Shown here piece by piece: positions 32,363 through 41,304 of a stretch of DNA of 41,304 nt. Each line of letters starts with the position of its first letter. Positions within the stretch are counted from its first letter, which is position 1. The notes under the pieces were generated by a model. It saw nothing but the letters and a program-made list of their open reading frames with translations. It had not been told where the DNA came from and searched no databases. Source of the stretch: an uncultured Lewinella sp. (GTDB lineage: Bacteria; Bacteroidota; Bacteroidia; Chitinophagales; Saprospiraceae); the NCBI GenBank assembly GCA_913057725.1, contig CAJXOS010000047.1, forward strand, positions 1-41,304. Reading direction: 5' to 3'. The translations under genes were made by a program, and so were the position numbers.

Positions 32363-35065
32363 ATGGAATTACCAAAGCATTATTCACCCCAAACCGTCGA
32401 AAAGAAGTGGTACGACCACTGGATGGAGCAGAATTATTTCCACAGCGAACCTGATGAGCGCGAGCCATACAGCGTGGTAATTCCTCCACCAAACGTGACG
32501 GGTGTCTTGCACATGGGGCATATGCTCAATAATACCATTCAGGATATCCTTATTCGGAAGGCTCGTTTAGATGGAAAAAACGCTTGTTGGGTTCCGGGAA
32601 CAGACCACGCGTCTATTGCTACGGAGGCCAAGGTAGTTCGTATGCTACGCGAAAAGGGTATCAAGAAGAGTGACATCGGTCGTGAGGAGTTTCTCAAGCA
32701 CGCCTTCGCGTGGAAAGAAGAGTACGGTGGTATCATCCTCGAACAGCTCAAGAAACTAGGCGCAAGTTGTGATTGGGAGCGTACGCGATTCACGATGGAG
32801 GAATCGCTAAGTAAGGCCGTTATTCACGTTTTCATTGACCTCTACCGCAAAGGCCGCCTCTACCGTGGACTTCGCATGACCAACTGGGACCCAGAGGCCC
32901 TGACGGTATTGTCCAATGAGGAGGTGATTTACGCTAACGAAAACTCCAAGCTATATCACGTTCGCTATCAGGTTGAGGGAAGCGATGAGTACGTTGTTAT
33001 TGCTACTCAGCGTCCGGAAACCATTATGGCGGATACCGGTTTGGCGGTCCATCCAGATGACGAACGCTATAAGCACTTGCACGGTAAGCGAGTGATCGTA
33101 CCGCTGGTTAATCGCGCAGTTCCGATCATCACGGATACTTATGTTGACCTCGAGTTCGGTACCGGTGCCTTGAAGGTAACGCCAGCACACGACCCTAATG
33201 ACTACGAGCTAGGGGAGAAGTATGGCCTGGAAGTGATTGATACGATCAATCTTGATGGTACACTCAATGAGCTGGCTCAGTTCTGCGTTGGTCAGGACCG
33301 TTTTGAGGCTAGAAAGAACATTGGCAAGATGCTCAAAGAAGCGGGTGCCTTGGTAACCATTGAGGATTATCATACGCGAGTTGGCCGTTCTGAGCGGACC
33401 AATGCGGTAGTTGAGCCTAAGCTGACGCTGCAGTGGTTCTTGAAGATGGATGAGTTTGCTGCTACTGCATTGGAGGCAGTTCGTTCGGAGGAGGTGAAGT
33501 TCTTCCCGGAGAACATGTGGAACATGTACAACTCTTGGTTGAAGGAAGAAAACGTTCGCGACTGGTGTATTAGCCGCCAGCTGTGGTGGGGCCAGCAGAT
33601 TCCTGCCTGGTACTATGAAGAAGAAGTTTTCGTAGCAGCTACGGCGGAAGAGGCCCTTCAAGAAGCGCGTGAGCGCCTGGGGAATGCTGACCTACAATTG
33701 GAAGACCTAAAGCGTGATGAAGATGTAGTCGATACCTGGTTCTCAAGCTGGTTATGGCCAATTTCCGTTTTTGACGGATTTGAAAATCAGGAAGAACTCA
33801 AATACTATTATCCAACCAACGCCCTGGTTACGGGTTGGGACATTATGTTCTTCTGGGTAGCACGTATGATCATGTCTGGCTATGAGTGGGCACCAGAATT
33901 ATTAGGTGCTGATCACCCAAAGATGCCATTCCGCGATGTATACTTCACGGGGATGGTACGTGATAGTAAGCGTCGGAAGATGTCGAAGTCACTTGGTAAC
34001 TCACCAGATGCTTTGTCTCTAATTGATACGTACGGAGCGGATGGTGTTCGCTTTGGAATGTTATCCTCTGGTTCGGCAGGTAACGATATCATCTTTGATG
34101 CGCCACTTGATCCGAAAACTGGGCAAGTTCTCAATGAGAGCAAGCTGTGTGAACAAGGAAGTAAGTTCTGCAACAAGATGTGGAATGCACTTCGCTTGAT
34201 CAGCAGCTGGGAGGTAGATGCGAGTAAGGAAGAAGGAGCTATCAATACCATGGCTGCTACCTGGATCGAGTCTCGTCTTTCTCAAGTTAATACTGAAGTA
34301 ACTCGCTTGATCGGTGAATACCGTTTGAGTGATGCCATTATGGAACTGTACAAGTTCATCTGGGCCGACTTCTGTTCTTGGTATTTGGAGATGATCAAGC
34401 CGGAGGATGGTAAGATTCCAGCAACAACGCATCAACGTACCATCGCTGCTTACGAACAAATGATGACGCTTCTACATCCGTTCATGCCGTTTGTTACGGA
34501 GGAGGTTTGGCACGGTCTCAAGTCCCGTGAAACCGGGAATGACTGTTGCGTTAGCGCATGGCCTGCAACGACGGACTTTGATCAAGCGCTTAATAAGCGC
34601 GTAGAATTGGCTCAGCAAGCCGTTGTAAAAGTACGGGAGACTCGTGCTGCCAAGGGCGTAAAAGCGCGCGACCCACTCAAGCTGTACGCTGTTGCGGGCA
34701 GCCCCGGTGAGGATTTGGTTAAGGATTCTGGTCTTAAGGCTGCCATTGAGAAGATGGCTTACCTGAGTGATCTTTCCGTTGCCGAGCAGGAACCTACCAA
34801 TAGCGTAGCCTTCCTAGTTGGTAACGATACCTTCTATCTGGAATTGAACCAGGAAGTTGATGTTGCCGGTGAAATTGAAACATTGGAGAAAGAACTGACT
34901 TATTACGAAGGTTTCGTAGCCAGTGTTCAGAAGAAGCTCAGCAATGAGCGCTTTGTCAATAATGCACCTGCAGCGGTTGTCGATCGTGAGCGCCAAAAGC
35001 TCGCTGACGGTACAGCTAAAGTGAAGAGTTTACAAGAAGAATTGGCTCGTCTGAAAAGCTTGTAA
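32363..35065 (+). CDS. valS: Valine-tRNA ligase
   Basis: The ATG at 32363 (MELPKHYSPQTVEKKWYDHW) fits the family start; the frame opens five codons earlier at a GTG. The 900-residue class I synthetase has HMGH (residues 50-53, in PPNVTGVLHMGH), an editing domain with TGALKVTPAHDPNDYE, the KMSKS loop (near 539-543), an anticodon-binding domain, and a C-terminal coiled-coil arm. It charges tRNA-Val in the cytoplasm. A strong terminator follows. Confidence 0.98.
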   Translation: MELPKHYSPQTVEKKWYDHWMEQNYFHSEPDEREPYSVVIPPPNVTGVLHMGHMLNNTIQDILIRKARLDGKNACWVPGTDHASIATEAKVVRMLREKGIKKSDIGREEFLKHAFAWKEEYGGIILEQLKKLGASCDWERTRFTMEESLSKAVIHVFIDLYRKGRLYRGLRMTNWDPEALTVLSNEEVIYANENSKLYHVRYQVEGSDEYVVIATQRPETIMADTGLAVHPDDERYKHLHGKRVIVPLVNRAVPIITDTYVDLEFGTGALKVTPAHDPNDYELGEKYGLEVIDTINLDGTLNELAQFCVGQDRFEARKNIGKMLKEAGALVTIEDYHTRVGRSERTNAVVEPKLTLQWFLKMDEFAATALEAVRSEEVKFFPENMWNMYNSWLKEENVRDWCISRQLWWGQQIPAWYYEEEVFVAATAEEALQEARERLGNADLQLEDLKRDEDVVDTWFSSWLWPISVFDGFENQEELKYYYPTNALVTGWDIMFFWVARMIMSGYEWAPELLGADHPKMPFRDVYFTGMVRDSKRRKMSKSLGNSPDALSLIDTYGADGVRFGMLSSGSAGNDIIFDAPLDPKTGQVLNESKLCEQGSKFCNKMWNALRLISSWEVDASKEEGAINTMAATWIESRLSQVNTEVTRLIGEYRLSDAIMELYKFIWADFCSWYLEMIKPEDGKIPATTHQRTIAAYEQMMTLLHPFMPFVTEEVWHGLKSRETGNDCCVSAWPATTDFDQALNKRVELAQQAVVKVRETRAAKGVKARDPLKLYAVAGSPGEDLVKDSGLKAAIEKMAYLSDLSVAEQEPTNSVAFLVGNDTFYLELNQEVDVAGEIETLEKELTYYEGFVASVQKKLSNERFVNNAPAAVVDRERQKLADGTAKVKSLQEELARLKSL

Positions 35066-35089
35066 GTATTCTTGTACAACCAATGATAA

Positions 35090-35128
35090 AGCCCCGGGGA
35101 CCAAAGGTGCCCGGGGCTTGCTTTTTTT
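35090..35128 (+). terminator. Rho-independent terminator of valS
   Basis: AGCCCCGGG (35090-35098) pairs with CCCGGGGCT (35110-35118), followed by TGCTTTTTTT. It is a very strong plus-strand terminator. Confidence 0.92.
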
Positions 35129-35164
35129 GGCAATGATCATCGCTCGCTCCAGCCTTCTTACGCT

Positions 35165-36247
35165 CTAATTTGCCTTTAGCGTAGCTACCACATCCTTTAC
35201 ATCTTGCCACTCACAGGCTACCTTTTGGTCGTCGTCCAAGTCAATGACGTATAGCTGCCCGTCAATTATCTTTAAGCGTATACCGGAGATATCATCATAC
35301 CCACCGTCGAGAATCTTCATGACCGTAATAAGCTCGTCCGTTTCTACCGATTTGTAGTGCAGCTCAAAGCCATCGGCAGTCGGTAGTCGAGGAGCATTTA
35401 AGGAAGCTTTAGAAAGTGTTTGCCAGTCATTAGTAGCCATAGCAGCACTGCTGAAGTAGTCATGGTTATCCCCAAAATACCAGTCTATACCAGCCGATCG
35501 TGTCAATTGGCCACTGGGTACACTTATTCGGTACGGCATACCGGCTACAATGTATTCTAGATAGAACGGACTGCCTTCGTTACGGCACGTCACTGTTGCC
35601 AAGGTATCATTATGCGCAGTAAGGTAGCACTGGTCCCAGTCAATTTCATCATCAATATTGTAGATGTCTGCTATGTCAAAGGTGCGGCAGGGCACAGAAC
35701 CCGCCACCAGAGCATTCCCCTTCATCACTGCGGGCTCATCAGTGGGTGCCCCTTTAAAGTACAAGAGTCCGTCCGTGTACTTTTTGGTGTAGACAATATG
35801 ACCAATCGTGTCCTCCCAGTGCATCACCGTGGCCCTGTTGCCTTCATAATGCATCACGATACCTAGCGGCAGCCCCCTATAGTCTTCCATATATTGAGTA
35901 CGCACCAGCTGGCCTTGTTCATAGAAGTCGGTGTTTCGTTGTGGCCCATAGAGCACACTGGGAGTACAGCCTTCGTACATCAGTCCATCTCTGAATTCCA
36001 TTACCTCGTAGTGTTCCAGGTAGCGCAGCGAGTCGCCATTAGGTTGCCCATTCTCATATTTTGGGTAAATCTGGTAGATGCCGCGCTCCCTCACCATCTC
36101 TTCCGGGTAGCCATTAATCGGCCTGCCCTTTTTGTATTCGCACGAAAAAGTGGTGCGTCCTAACTTGAAGGTCTTGGTTTCCTTCCGCTGGCCCCAAAGC
36201 GTCATCTGTAATAGTAGTAAGCCGATAATAGTAAATGCAAATCTCAT
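35165..36247 (-). CDS. Secreted MORN/YwqK-like repeat protein, unknown
   Basis: I chose the ATG at 36247 (MRFAFTIIGLLLLQMTLWGQ), which gives a signal peptide and lies 28 bases from a perfect -7 element; the frame extends 24 codons upstream. The 360-residue protein has an N-terminal half with repeated short strands of the MORN-like toxin/antitoxin YwqK type (EFRDGLMYEG, YEQGQLVRTQY, KYTDGLLYFKG). The C-terminal half has no recognised domain. It is probably periplasmic or outer-membrane associated. Role unknown. Confidence 0.7.
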   Translation of the reverse strand: MRFAFTIIGLLLLQMTLWGQRKETKTFKLGRTTFSCEYKKGRPINGYPEEMVRERGIYQIYPKYENGQPNGDSLRYLEHYEVMEFRDGLMYEGCTPSVLYGPQRNTDFYEQGQLVRTQYMEDYRGLPLGIVMHYEGNRATVMHWEDTIGHIVYTKKYTDGLLYFKGAPTDEPAVMKGNALVAGSVPCRTFDIADIYNIDDEIDWDQCYLTAHNDTLATVTCRNEGSPFYLEYIVAGMPYRISVPSGQLTRSAGIDWYFGDNHDYFSSAAMATNDWQTLSKASLNAPRLPTADGFELHYKSVETDELITVMKILDGGYDDISGIRLKIIDGQLYVIDLDDDQKVACEWQDVKDVVATLKAN

Positions 36248-36582
36248 AAGAACTGTACGTTTTACTGCCGCCGTCAAAAGTAGAAAAGTTTTGGCCTTGC
36301 TGTTGTGGGGGCTACCCACCAGCCGGTGGGTCGCTATGTTCCGTAGCTCACTATTCGTTCGGCCCTCCGGTCCTGACCACTGGCGTGTCAGCTACTGCAC
36401 AGCGCTAGCCCAATATTCAAGCAAGCAACTAAGGCTTAATGGACTTTTTCTGCAAAAGGTAACCCGTCTTTTGGCGCTAAACGGACAACCACTTACTTTG
36501 ACAATATTCTTTTCGTCTCGCAGTGGTTATTCGCAATTTTCCTACCTTCACTCCACCTTATACCTAACCAAATCCACCATTT
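36248..36582. other. Divergent intergenic region with promoters and a hairpin
   Basis: About 335 bases without a credible gene. On the minus strand TACTTTTG (36282-36275) is a perfect -7 element for the MORN-like gene. ACCCACC-AGCC-GGTGGGT (36314-36331) is a perfect seven-pair hairpin. On the plus strand TTG (36471-36473), 20 bases, TACTTTG (36494-36500) is a possible fhs promoter, one base short of consensus. Confidence 0.45.
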
Positions 36583-38250
36583 ATGACCGACTTGGAAATC
36601 GCCCGGAGGGTGACGCTCCAGCCCATTACGAAGATTGCTGAAAAATTAGGGTTGGATCCAGACGATATTGAACAGTACGGTAAGTACAAAGCCAAACTTC
36701 CACTAGATAAAATTGATAAAGAAAAAGGGAAAAACAGCAAGTTGATCCTGGTCTCCGCTATTTCTCCTACACCAGCTGGTGAAGGTAAAACGACGATGTC
36801 TATTGGGTTGTCAGAGGGGCTAAATCGTCTAGGCAAAAAGACGACAGTTGTTTTGCGCGAACCCTCACTTGGCCCAGTTTTCGGTATCAAAGGTGGAGCC
36901 ACTGGAGGTGGCTACTCGCAGGTGCTTCCGATGGAAGATATCAACCTTCACTTTACCGGTGATTTTTCGGCAATTGAAAAGGCGCACAACCTCCTTTCAG
37001 CACTGATTGATAACAACATCCAGAGCAAGAAGACCTCGCTAAACCTCGATCCTCGTACGATTTCTTGGAAGCGGGTCGTGGATATTAATGATCGCGCACT
37101 CCGTCGCATCATCGTGGGCTTGGGTGGTACCACCTCTGGTATTCCTCGTGAGACCGGTTTTGATATCACTGCTGCATCCGAGATTATGGCCATTCTTTGT
37201 TTGGCGGAGGATCTGCAGGATCTAAAGCGCCGCTTAGGAAACATCTTCGTGGGGTACACCTTTGACAAGAAGCCGATCTACGCGCGTGATCTCAAAGCAG
37301 AAGGAGCGATGACGGCCTTGCTGAAGGATGCCGTCAAGCCTAATCTAGTACAGACTATCGAAGGGAATCCAGCAATCATTCACGGTGGTCCCTTTGCAAA
37401 CATTGCTCAGGGTACCAACTCAGTTATTGCTACTCGTATGGGTATGAGCTTCTCGGAATACACGGTTACCGAAGCTGGTTTTGGTTTTGACCTTGGTGCA
37501 GAGAAATTCTTTGATATTAAGTGTCAGAGCGCCGGTCTTTCTCCGAGTGCGGTGGTATTGACTACTACAATCCGCGCTTTGAAATACCACGGTGGAGCTG
37601 CATTGGATAGTTTGACCGAAGAAAACCTAGAAGCGCTGAAAAAGGGAATTCCAAACCTCGAGAAGCACCTTGAGAATATCTTGCAATTCAACGTCAAGCC
37701 TGTCATTGCGATCAATCGCTTTACTGCAGATAGCGATGCCGAGATACAGATGATCCAGGAGTTTGCTGAAAGCAAAGGTGTTGCCGTTGCCTTGGCCGAA
37801 GGTTGGGCCAAAGGCGGTGAAGGAACCTTGGATCTGGCGCAGAAGGTGATTGATGCCGCTGAGGCTGCAACAGAGCCGTTCACACCTATGTATAATTGGG
37901 AGAGTGATGTCAAAACCAAGATCGAAACCATAGCTACTCGCATTTACGGTGCGGAGCACGTGGACTATGCGGCCAAGGCCAAGAAGGACTTACGCACTAT
38001 CTCTAATCTAGGCTTAGATCACTTGGCAATTTGCGTAGCTAAGACCCAAAAGTCCCTCTCTGATAACCCTAAGCTATTAGGGCGTCCTAAGGATTTTATC
38101 ATCACCGTTCGAGAAATTGAAATCGCGGCTGGAGCGGGCTTCCTAATTCCGATTACCGGAAATATTATGCGTATGCCTGGCTTGCCGGCACATCCAGCAT
38201 CTGAGAATATTGACATCGATGCGGATGGAAATATTTCAGGCTTGTTCTAA
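36583..38250 (+). CDS. fhs: Formate-tetrahydrofolate ligase
   Basis: The 555-residue enzyme makes 10-formyl-tetrahydrofolate from formate, THF and ATP. It begins MTDLEIARRVTLQPITKIAE, has the P-loop PTPAGEGKTTMSIGL (residues 62-76), the REPSLGPVFGIKGGATGGG motif, the DINLHFTGDFSAI motif, and the late LSDNPKLLGRP segment, all typical. Length is normal for the family. It is a single-gene unit closed by a hairpin at 38257. It supplies one-carbon units to the folate pool that FolC, about 30 kb away, also serves. Confidence 0.98.
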   Translation: MTDLEIARRVTLQPITKIAEKLGLDPDDIEQYGKYKAKLPLDKIDKEKGKNSKLILVSAISPTPAGEGKTTMSIGLSEGLNRLGKKTTVVLREPSLGPVFGIKGGATGGGYSQVLPMEDINLHFTGDFSAIEKAHNLLSALIDNNIQSKKTSLNLDPRTISWKRVVDINDRALRRIIVGLGGTTSGIPRETGFDITAASEIMAILCLAEDLQDLKRRLGNIFVGYTFDKKPIYARDLKAEGAMTALLKDAVKPNLVQTIEGNPAIIHGGPFANIAQGTNSVIATRMGMSFSEYTVTEAGFGFDLGAEKFFDIKCQSAGLSPSAVVLTTTIRALKYHGGAALDSLTEENLEALKKGIPNLEKHLENILQFNVKPVIAINRFTADSDAEIQMIQEFAESKGVAVALAEGWAKGGEGTLDLAQKVIDAAEAATEPFTPMYNWESDVKTKIETIATRIYGAEHVDYAAKAKKDLRTISNLGLDHLAICVAKTQKSLSDNPKLLGRPKDFIITVREIEIAAGAGFLIPITGNIMRMPGLPAHPASENIDIDADGNISGLF

Positions 38251-38256
38251 GCTTGT

Positions 38257-38293
38257 ACTTGGGAGATGTGCGTGTGAGCACCGTCTCCCAAGT
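38257..38293 (+). terminator. Stem-loop terminator after fhs
   Basis: ACTTGGGAGA pairs with TCTCCCAAGT (10 bases each, 38257-38266 and 38283-38292). The T-tail is short, so termination may be moderate. Confidence 0.7.
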
Positions 38294-38312
38294 TAATACC
38301 GGTAGGGTGTAG

Positions 38313-39308
38313 TTATTGGAAGCTGGAATGATCCACATTAAAAAGCCCGGTGTCGCTTATGTGTTGCAATATGGCTTCGCTTGCTGTACCATGTCCTTTC
38401 CTGTTCCAATGACCATCTATTGGAAAATAGTCATCTCTCTGAACAGCTACCTTGAAATAGTCAATTCCACGCTCTTCAAAAAGGTTTTTGAATTCTTCTT
38501 CGTGCGGAATTTCCTTTTGGAAGTTCGGAATCAACATAATGGTCAAGCCAATACCCTGCTCGTCACATAGCCGTATTATGTCTTGAATGGCTAATTTGGA
38601 ATTGTGGTTAAAGCCTTCCGGTTCTAGGCCTTTAGGTTTCCTCAGTTTCTTCTTGATGAAAGCCTTTACATACATGAATGTATAGGAATGCGTTCGGATG
38701 TAATCAGCCGCCTCGTTTTTGAATGCTCGGGCTTTCAAGAGTCTGTAACCATGTTTTACGTCAATTTTTTTGTAGCCTTGGAAGTAGTCACCTCTTATGT
38801 CATTAGATAAGAACAGGCACAAGAAAATATGATTGTAGTAATGTTGGTCTAATAGTTTTCTAGCGAAATTGTACTCCTGCGTAATGCAGTACCCCGTTTG
38901 TCCTCCGTTAATAACTCCGATGCCAAGTTCATTTAACCTTCGGCTTATTCTATTGGTAAACATCTCCTCCTCTTCAACGCCTAGACCGACCGTAAAGGAA
39001 TCTCCCAAAAAGAGAACTCTTTGCTCAAATGCGAGCTGCTTCTCCATGTCTCTCTGACGGAGTCCATATTTGTTAATCTCAAAATGGCTGATGAATTCGG
39101 GCCTTCTCATCGCCCGGGCCTTGAAATTGGGAGTGTGGATGTAACCGACTTCAATATCTTCCTGAAAGGCTCCTCTTCCCCAGTAGTTCATATCCGCTTC
39201 TTCTTCATACAGGTATACCCTGAAGAAGATTTCCAAAAGCAGAAAACACATTAGAAAGAGGTAAAAGCAATAACCAAGATACTTGACTGCTTTTTTCATG
39301 ATTCTCAT
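38313..39308 (-). CDS. SGNH/GDSL hydrolase-like, membrane-anchored
   Basis: The product of up to 331 residues has one N-terminal membrane helix (about 11-32) and an SGNH hydrolase fold outside: block I LFLGDSFTVG (Ser near 104), a Gly/Asn segment INGGQTGY, the block III-like SNDIRGD, and block V DGHWNRKGH with Asp and His. Catalytic residues seem complete. The start may be 39308 (MRIMKK) or 39299 (MKK). Such proteins often act as acyl-transferases or esterases on cell-wall or surface polysaccharides. It lies in an AT-richer stretch. Confidence 0.8.
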   Translation of the reverse strand: MRIMKKAVKYLGYCFYLFLMCFLLLEIFFRVYLYEEEADMNYWGRGAFQEDIEVGYIHTPNFKARAMRRPEFISHFEINKYGLRQRDMEKQLAFEQRVLFLGDSFTVGLGVEEEEMFTNRISRRLNELGIGVINGGQTGYCITQEYNFARKLLDQHYYNHIFLCLFLSNDIRGDYFQGYKKIDVKHGYRLLKARAFKNEAADYIRTHSYTFMYVKAFIKKKLRKPKGLEPEGFNHNSKLAIQDIIRLCDEQGIGLTIMLIPNFQKEIPHEEEFKNLFEERGIDYFKVAVQRDDYFPIDGHWNRKGHGTASEAILQHISDTGLFNVDHSSFQ

Positions 39309-39347
39309 TATTGCTTATGCCGAAACTACGTGAATAGCCGAGTACTT

Positions 39348-39914
39348 CTATGACTTGACAGCTCTTCTCATCACGTAGTAATTATCATACTCCTTGTTTA
39401 TCTTGAAATCGTATTTTTCATACAAGGCTAGCGGTCCCTTGAAGTTGCCTTCGCACGAGGCTTCTGCCTTTTTGGGATATGCTTCAAAATAGTCATAATC
39501 GGTATCGGAATAGTCCTCAATAATCCTTTCCAGAATCTGTCGGGCAATCCCTTTTCCTCGATAATCGGGGTGGATTAAGAAGCAAACAATGGAACAGACT
39601 TTGTCATCAGGATTGTCAACATAGTCATAGTCTCTTAGGAGTCTTTGATAATTATTCCGGTTATTGGCGTTGCACCATCCGATTGGCTTGTCATTTTCAA
39701 AGACCAAATAACCTCTCAGGTTATTCTCGTTGATCAACTCTATTACAGCAGAACGGCTCATGTCTCGCGTACAGGTTTCCACATCGCCAAGGAAATGATA
39801 GTCGTAGCAATAGCATTTCAAACGATCCGGATTTTCATCAAAAAACATATTGTCGAAGAAAGCCAGATAATCGTCTCGTATGTCTTTAGATAGAGGTTTT
39901 ATCTCGATGTTCAT
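39348..39914 (-). CDS. GNAT family N-acetyltransferase
   Basis: The 188-residue protein shows the GNAT core: VCSIVCFLIHPDYRGKGIARQILE, in which the R/Q-x-x-G-x-G/A acetyl-CoA loop reads RGKGIA, and a late LYEKYDFKINKEY strand. It has an N-terminal cysteine-containing stretch (RLKCYCYDYHF) often seen in proteins of this subgroup. The substrate is unknown. It sits in the same direction as its neighbours but with gaps, so an operon is not certain. Confidence 0.85.
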   Translation of the reverse strand: MNIEIKPLSKDIRDDYLAFFDNMFFDENPDRLKCYCYDYHFLGDVETCTRDMSRSAVIELINENNLRGYLVFENDKPIGWCNANNRNNYQRLLRDYDYVDNPDDKVCSIVCFLIHPDYRGKGIARQILERIIEDYSDTDYDYFEAYPKKAEASCEGNFKGPLALYEKYDFKINKEYDNYYVMRRAVKS

Positions 39915-40218
39915 GTTCGTTGAATTTTAGTGATCTGGTTAGCAAATCAGAACATCATTGCTGATCGTTCTTGTATTTCCTTTTCATGTCCAGAGTGCCA
40001 AAATAACCAATTGCTAGTATAGACAAGAAAACAACAATATCAGTAATCAACTCTCGGAACAATAGTCAGAATGAACCAGCTGTGCCTAGTGTTCTTATTA
40101 GAATAATTGTAATCTTACGTTTAAGCTAACCACAGTATGGAGTGAATGCGAAACACGGTCGGTTAGCTATTATTGGTGTATGGCTAGTTTCATCATATCT
40201 ATATAATACTATGGCTAA
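39915..40218. other. AT-rich intergenic region
   Basis: About 300 bases with no strong gene. The minus strand carries one small candidate (39955-40062) listed separately. The remainder (40063-40218) is AT-rich with no repeat, hairpin or promoter that could be supported. Confidence 0.4.
39955..40062 (-). CDS. Possible 35-aa single-pass membrane peptide
   Basis: On the minus strand a TTG at 40062 opens a frame beginning FRELITDIVVFLSILAIGYF after the start residue, then a basic tail (MKRKYKN). The order of charged end, hydrophobic helix and basic tail resembles a small membrane protein, but it uses a rare start, an in-frame stop lies just upstream and no ribosome site is seen. Confidence 0.3.
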   Translation of the reverse strand: MFRELITDIVVFLSILAIGYFGTLDMKRKYKNDQQ

Positions 40219-40803
40219 TCAATCAAAAACAATATGCCCGCAGGGCAGTAAATCAATCTGTGGTAGCATTCTGTAAAACAGGCCTTGTCCTGTTAAAATA
40301 AGTTCTGCTCTGTTACCTCCTCTCTCTTGATTCCATGCGCCGGCATTTGTCTGATAAAAGATCGCTACGACATAGAAAAGGCAATCCTCGTTTGGGTGTA
40401 TTTCCCTCGTAAACTTGGTCGGTTGTTCAAGGGACTCTAACTCTGTTAATCCATAACTAAATAAACTTCGCTTATCGAGGGTCATGGTATCTAGAGGCAG
40501 AAATAGTTTTACGTAAGTTTCGGGAGAATTAGGAATTGCAATTGAATCTGCAGAAAAATTAACTGTCAGGCCTAACGGATCCCCGGTTTTGTTAATTATA
40601 CGAGTAAAGAATACCAGGTAGCTATGATTATAATTTCTACTTGTACTTCCTTTGTAGGGACCTCCTTTAGGGAAGCTGTTCTGTATTATTATCCCATTAT
40701 TTGCGGTCTCACTATACCATTTAAAGTCTACCGTTTGTCCTTTAACGAAAGAGCAAATCAGTAGAAAGAATACTGCGGCTATGGTAAATCTCATGATCTT
40801 CAT
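40219..40803 (-). CDS. Exported protein of unknown function (194 aa)
   Basis: I chose the ATG at 40803 (MKIMRFTIAAVFFLLICSFVKGQ), which gives a clean signal peptide; starts at 40824 and 40794 are possible. The mature part is beta-rich with the phrases QNSFPKGGPYKG, YLVFFTRIINKT and FLPLDTMTLDKRSLFSYG, and one Cys near the end (LPCGHIVFD). No named domain is recognised. It lies directly downstream of the SusC-like gene on the same strand, where a SusD gene would be expected but is not found. Confidence 0.65.
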   Translation of the reverse strand: MKIMRFTIAAVFFLLICSFVKGQTVDFKWYSETANNGIIIQNSFPKGGPYKGSTSRNYNHSYLVFFTRIINKTGDPLGLTVNFSADSIAIPNSPETYVKLFLPLDTMTLDKRSLFSYGLTELESLEQPTKFTREIHPNEDCLFYVVAIFYQTNAGAWNQERGGNRAELILTGQGLFYRMLPQIDLLPCGHIVFD

Positions 40804-40882
40804 TGCTATGTTCACATCTTTCATGGTAGCTCGCCACCAAATATCAATCAAACCCGACCGTCAATATCAATCACACTACTCC

Positions 40883-41304
40883 CTACAAATCCAAACGGAG
40901 TCCAAACGTAACCGTCTGCGCTGGCCAATAGCTGTAACGACGATCAATGCCTGGGGCGCCTTGGTCAGGAAGGTTGAAATTGATTTGTTCACCATTACTA
41001 ACTGAGCCATAATCAAAGAAGGACGGTTCCGGGTCTAGGCCGGTATAATCCGTCGATAACCAGAGGTTTTCACCTGTAATGGAGAGCGTAAGTTGTCTAT
41101 TCTTTTCAGCGGAGAGTACAAAACTACGGCTGAGACTAATGTTTTCCAGTCTGATGTAGTCGGCTTCTTCAACATATAGGTCACTGAAGTGGGCTCTGCG
41201 TAAGCCCGGTGCTGCCAAATCAGTGACTACCTGATTGTACACGGTGATGCCGGGGAAGTTGTTCTCGTAGAACATGCGGCGGGTATTCACTAAACTATGA
41301 CCAA
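40883..41304 (-). CDS. SusC/RagA-type TonB-dependent receptor, C-terminal part
   Basis: The frame is open to the right edge, so only about the last 140 residues are seen. They read GHSLVNTRRMFYENNFPG at the start and contain the terminal barrel strands (DYIRLENISLSRSF, LTLSITGENLWLSTDYTGLDPE) and the final aromatic VTFGLRLDL, the standard C-terminus of SusC/RagA outer-membrane transporters. The gene is energised by TonB systems such as the one at 4222-6870. The substrate cannot be read from this fragment. Confidence 0.9.
   Translation of the reverse strand, partial: GHSLVNTRRMFYENNFPGITVYNQVVTDLAAPGLRRAHFSDLYVEEADYIRLENISLSRSFVLSAEKNRQLTLSITGENLWLSTDYTGLDPEPSFFDYGSVSNGEQINFNLPDQGAPGIDRRYSYWPAQTVTFGLRLDL

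Noticed and set aside
36132..36641. 169-codon plus-strand frame before fhs
   Set aside because: No domain, no signal and it overlaps both a real minus-strand gene and the fhs start.
40549..40566. GCAGAAAAATTAACT resembling the 6886 string
   Set aside because: It lies inside a coding sequence without palindromic surroundings and the match is shorter; probably chance.
1..41304. CRISPR arrays, phage genes, integrases, transposases
   Set aside because: No regularly spaced direct repeats and no such protein signatures were seen on either strand.

Overview
The window reads as chromosomal DNA from a member of the Bacteroidota, most likely a Saprospiria/Lewinella-type marine bacterium. The evidence is a type IX secretion sorting tail on a large PKD protein, a SusC-type receptor C-terminus, an ExbB-ExbD-ExbD-TonB cluster, a PadR-linked FtsX permease with an N-terminal prefix domain, A-rich leaders instead of strong Shine-Dalgarno sites, and several promoters of the Bacteroidota form (TTG, 18-21 bp, TAnnTTTG). 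Species is not assigned. No CRISPR array, prophage, integrase or transposase was seen.

Layout. 1-3953: end of a monoglyceride-lipase-like hydrolase, a YiaA/YiaB-type membrane protein, a 49-residue membrane peptide and a secreted glycine-rich PKD protein. 4222-6870: proton-channel and TonB energy-transduction operon, interrupted by a palindromic repeat and followed by a larger hairpin and a strong terminator. 7074-9187: folC and rlpA. 9233-12700 (minus): sugar MFS transporter, GH32 fructosidase lipoprotein and SRPBCC protein, likely one fructan/sucrose-use unit. 13137-15256: ECF sigma factor, membrane anti-sigma-like protein and exported protein. 15475-17796: Lgt-like membrane enzyme, tetraether-synthase-like (Tes-like) radical SAM enzyme and a two-helix membrane peptide, the most intriguing group here. 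17837-18355 (minus): tRNA-Ser(UGA) with promoter and terminator, and a 55-residue zinc-ribbon protein. 18451-21489: PadR regulator with a candidate operator, then an FtsX permease broken near its 3' end. 21786-27891: glutamate synthase gltB-gltD. 27959-28776: a second palindromic repeat and an SDR-like gene. 28769-31643 (minus): serine hydrolase and a two-gene ABC exporter. 31827-36247: small glycine-rich membrane protein, valS and a secreted MORN-like protein. 36583-38250: formate-tetrahydrofolate ligase. 38313-41304 (minus): SGNH protein, GNAT acetyltransferase, an exported protein and the end of a SusC-like receptor, in a stretch that looks AT-richer than the rest.

How they fit together. 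Housekeeping genes (folC, fhs, gltBD, valS, tRNA-Ser) alternate with envelope functions (Exb/Ton, RlpA, ABC exporters, SusC, T9SS cargo). folC and fhs both serve folate one-carbon metabolism but are about 30 kb apart. The least understood unit is 15475-17796: a divergent member of a lipid-transfer family is translationally linked to an enzyme family known to join lipid chains, which suggests an unrecognised membrane-lipid or lipid-anchor modification. That is inference, not shown by the sequence alone.
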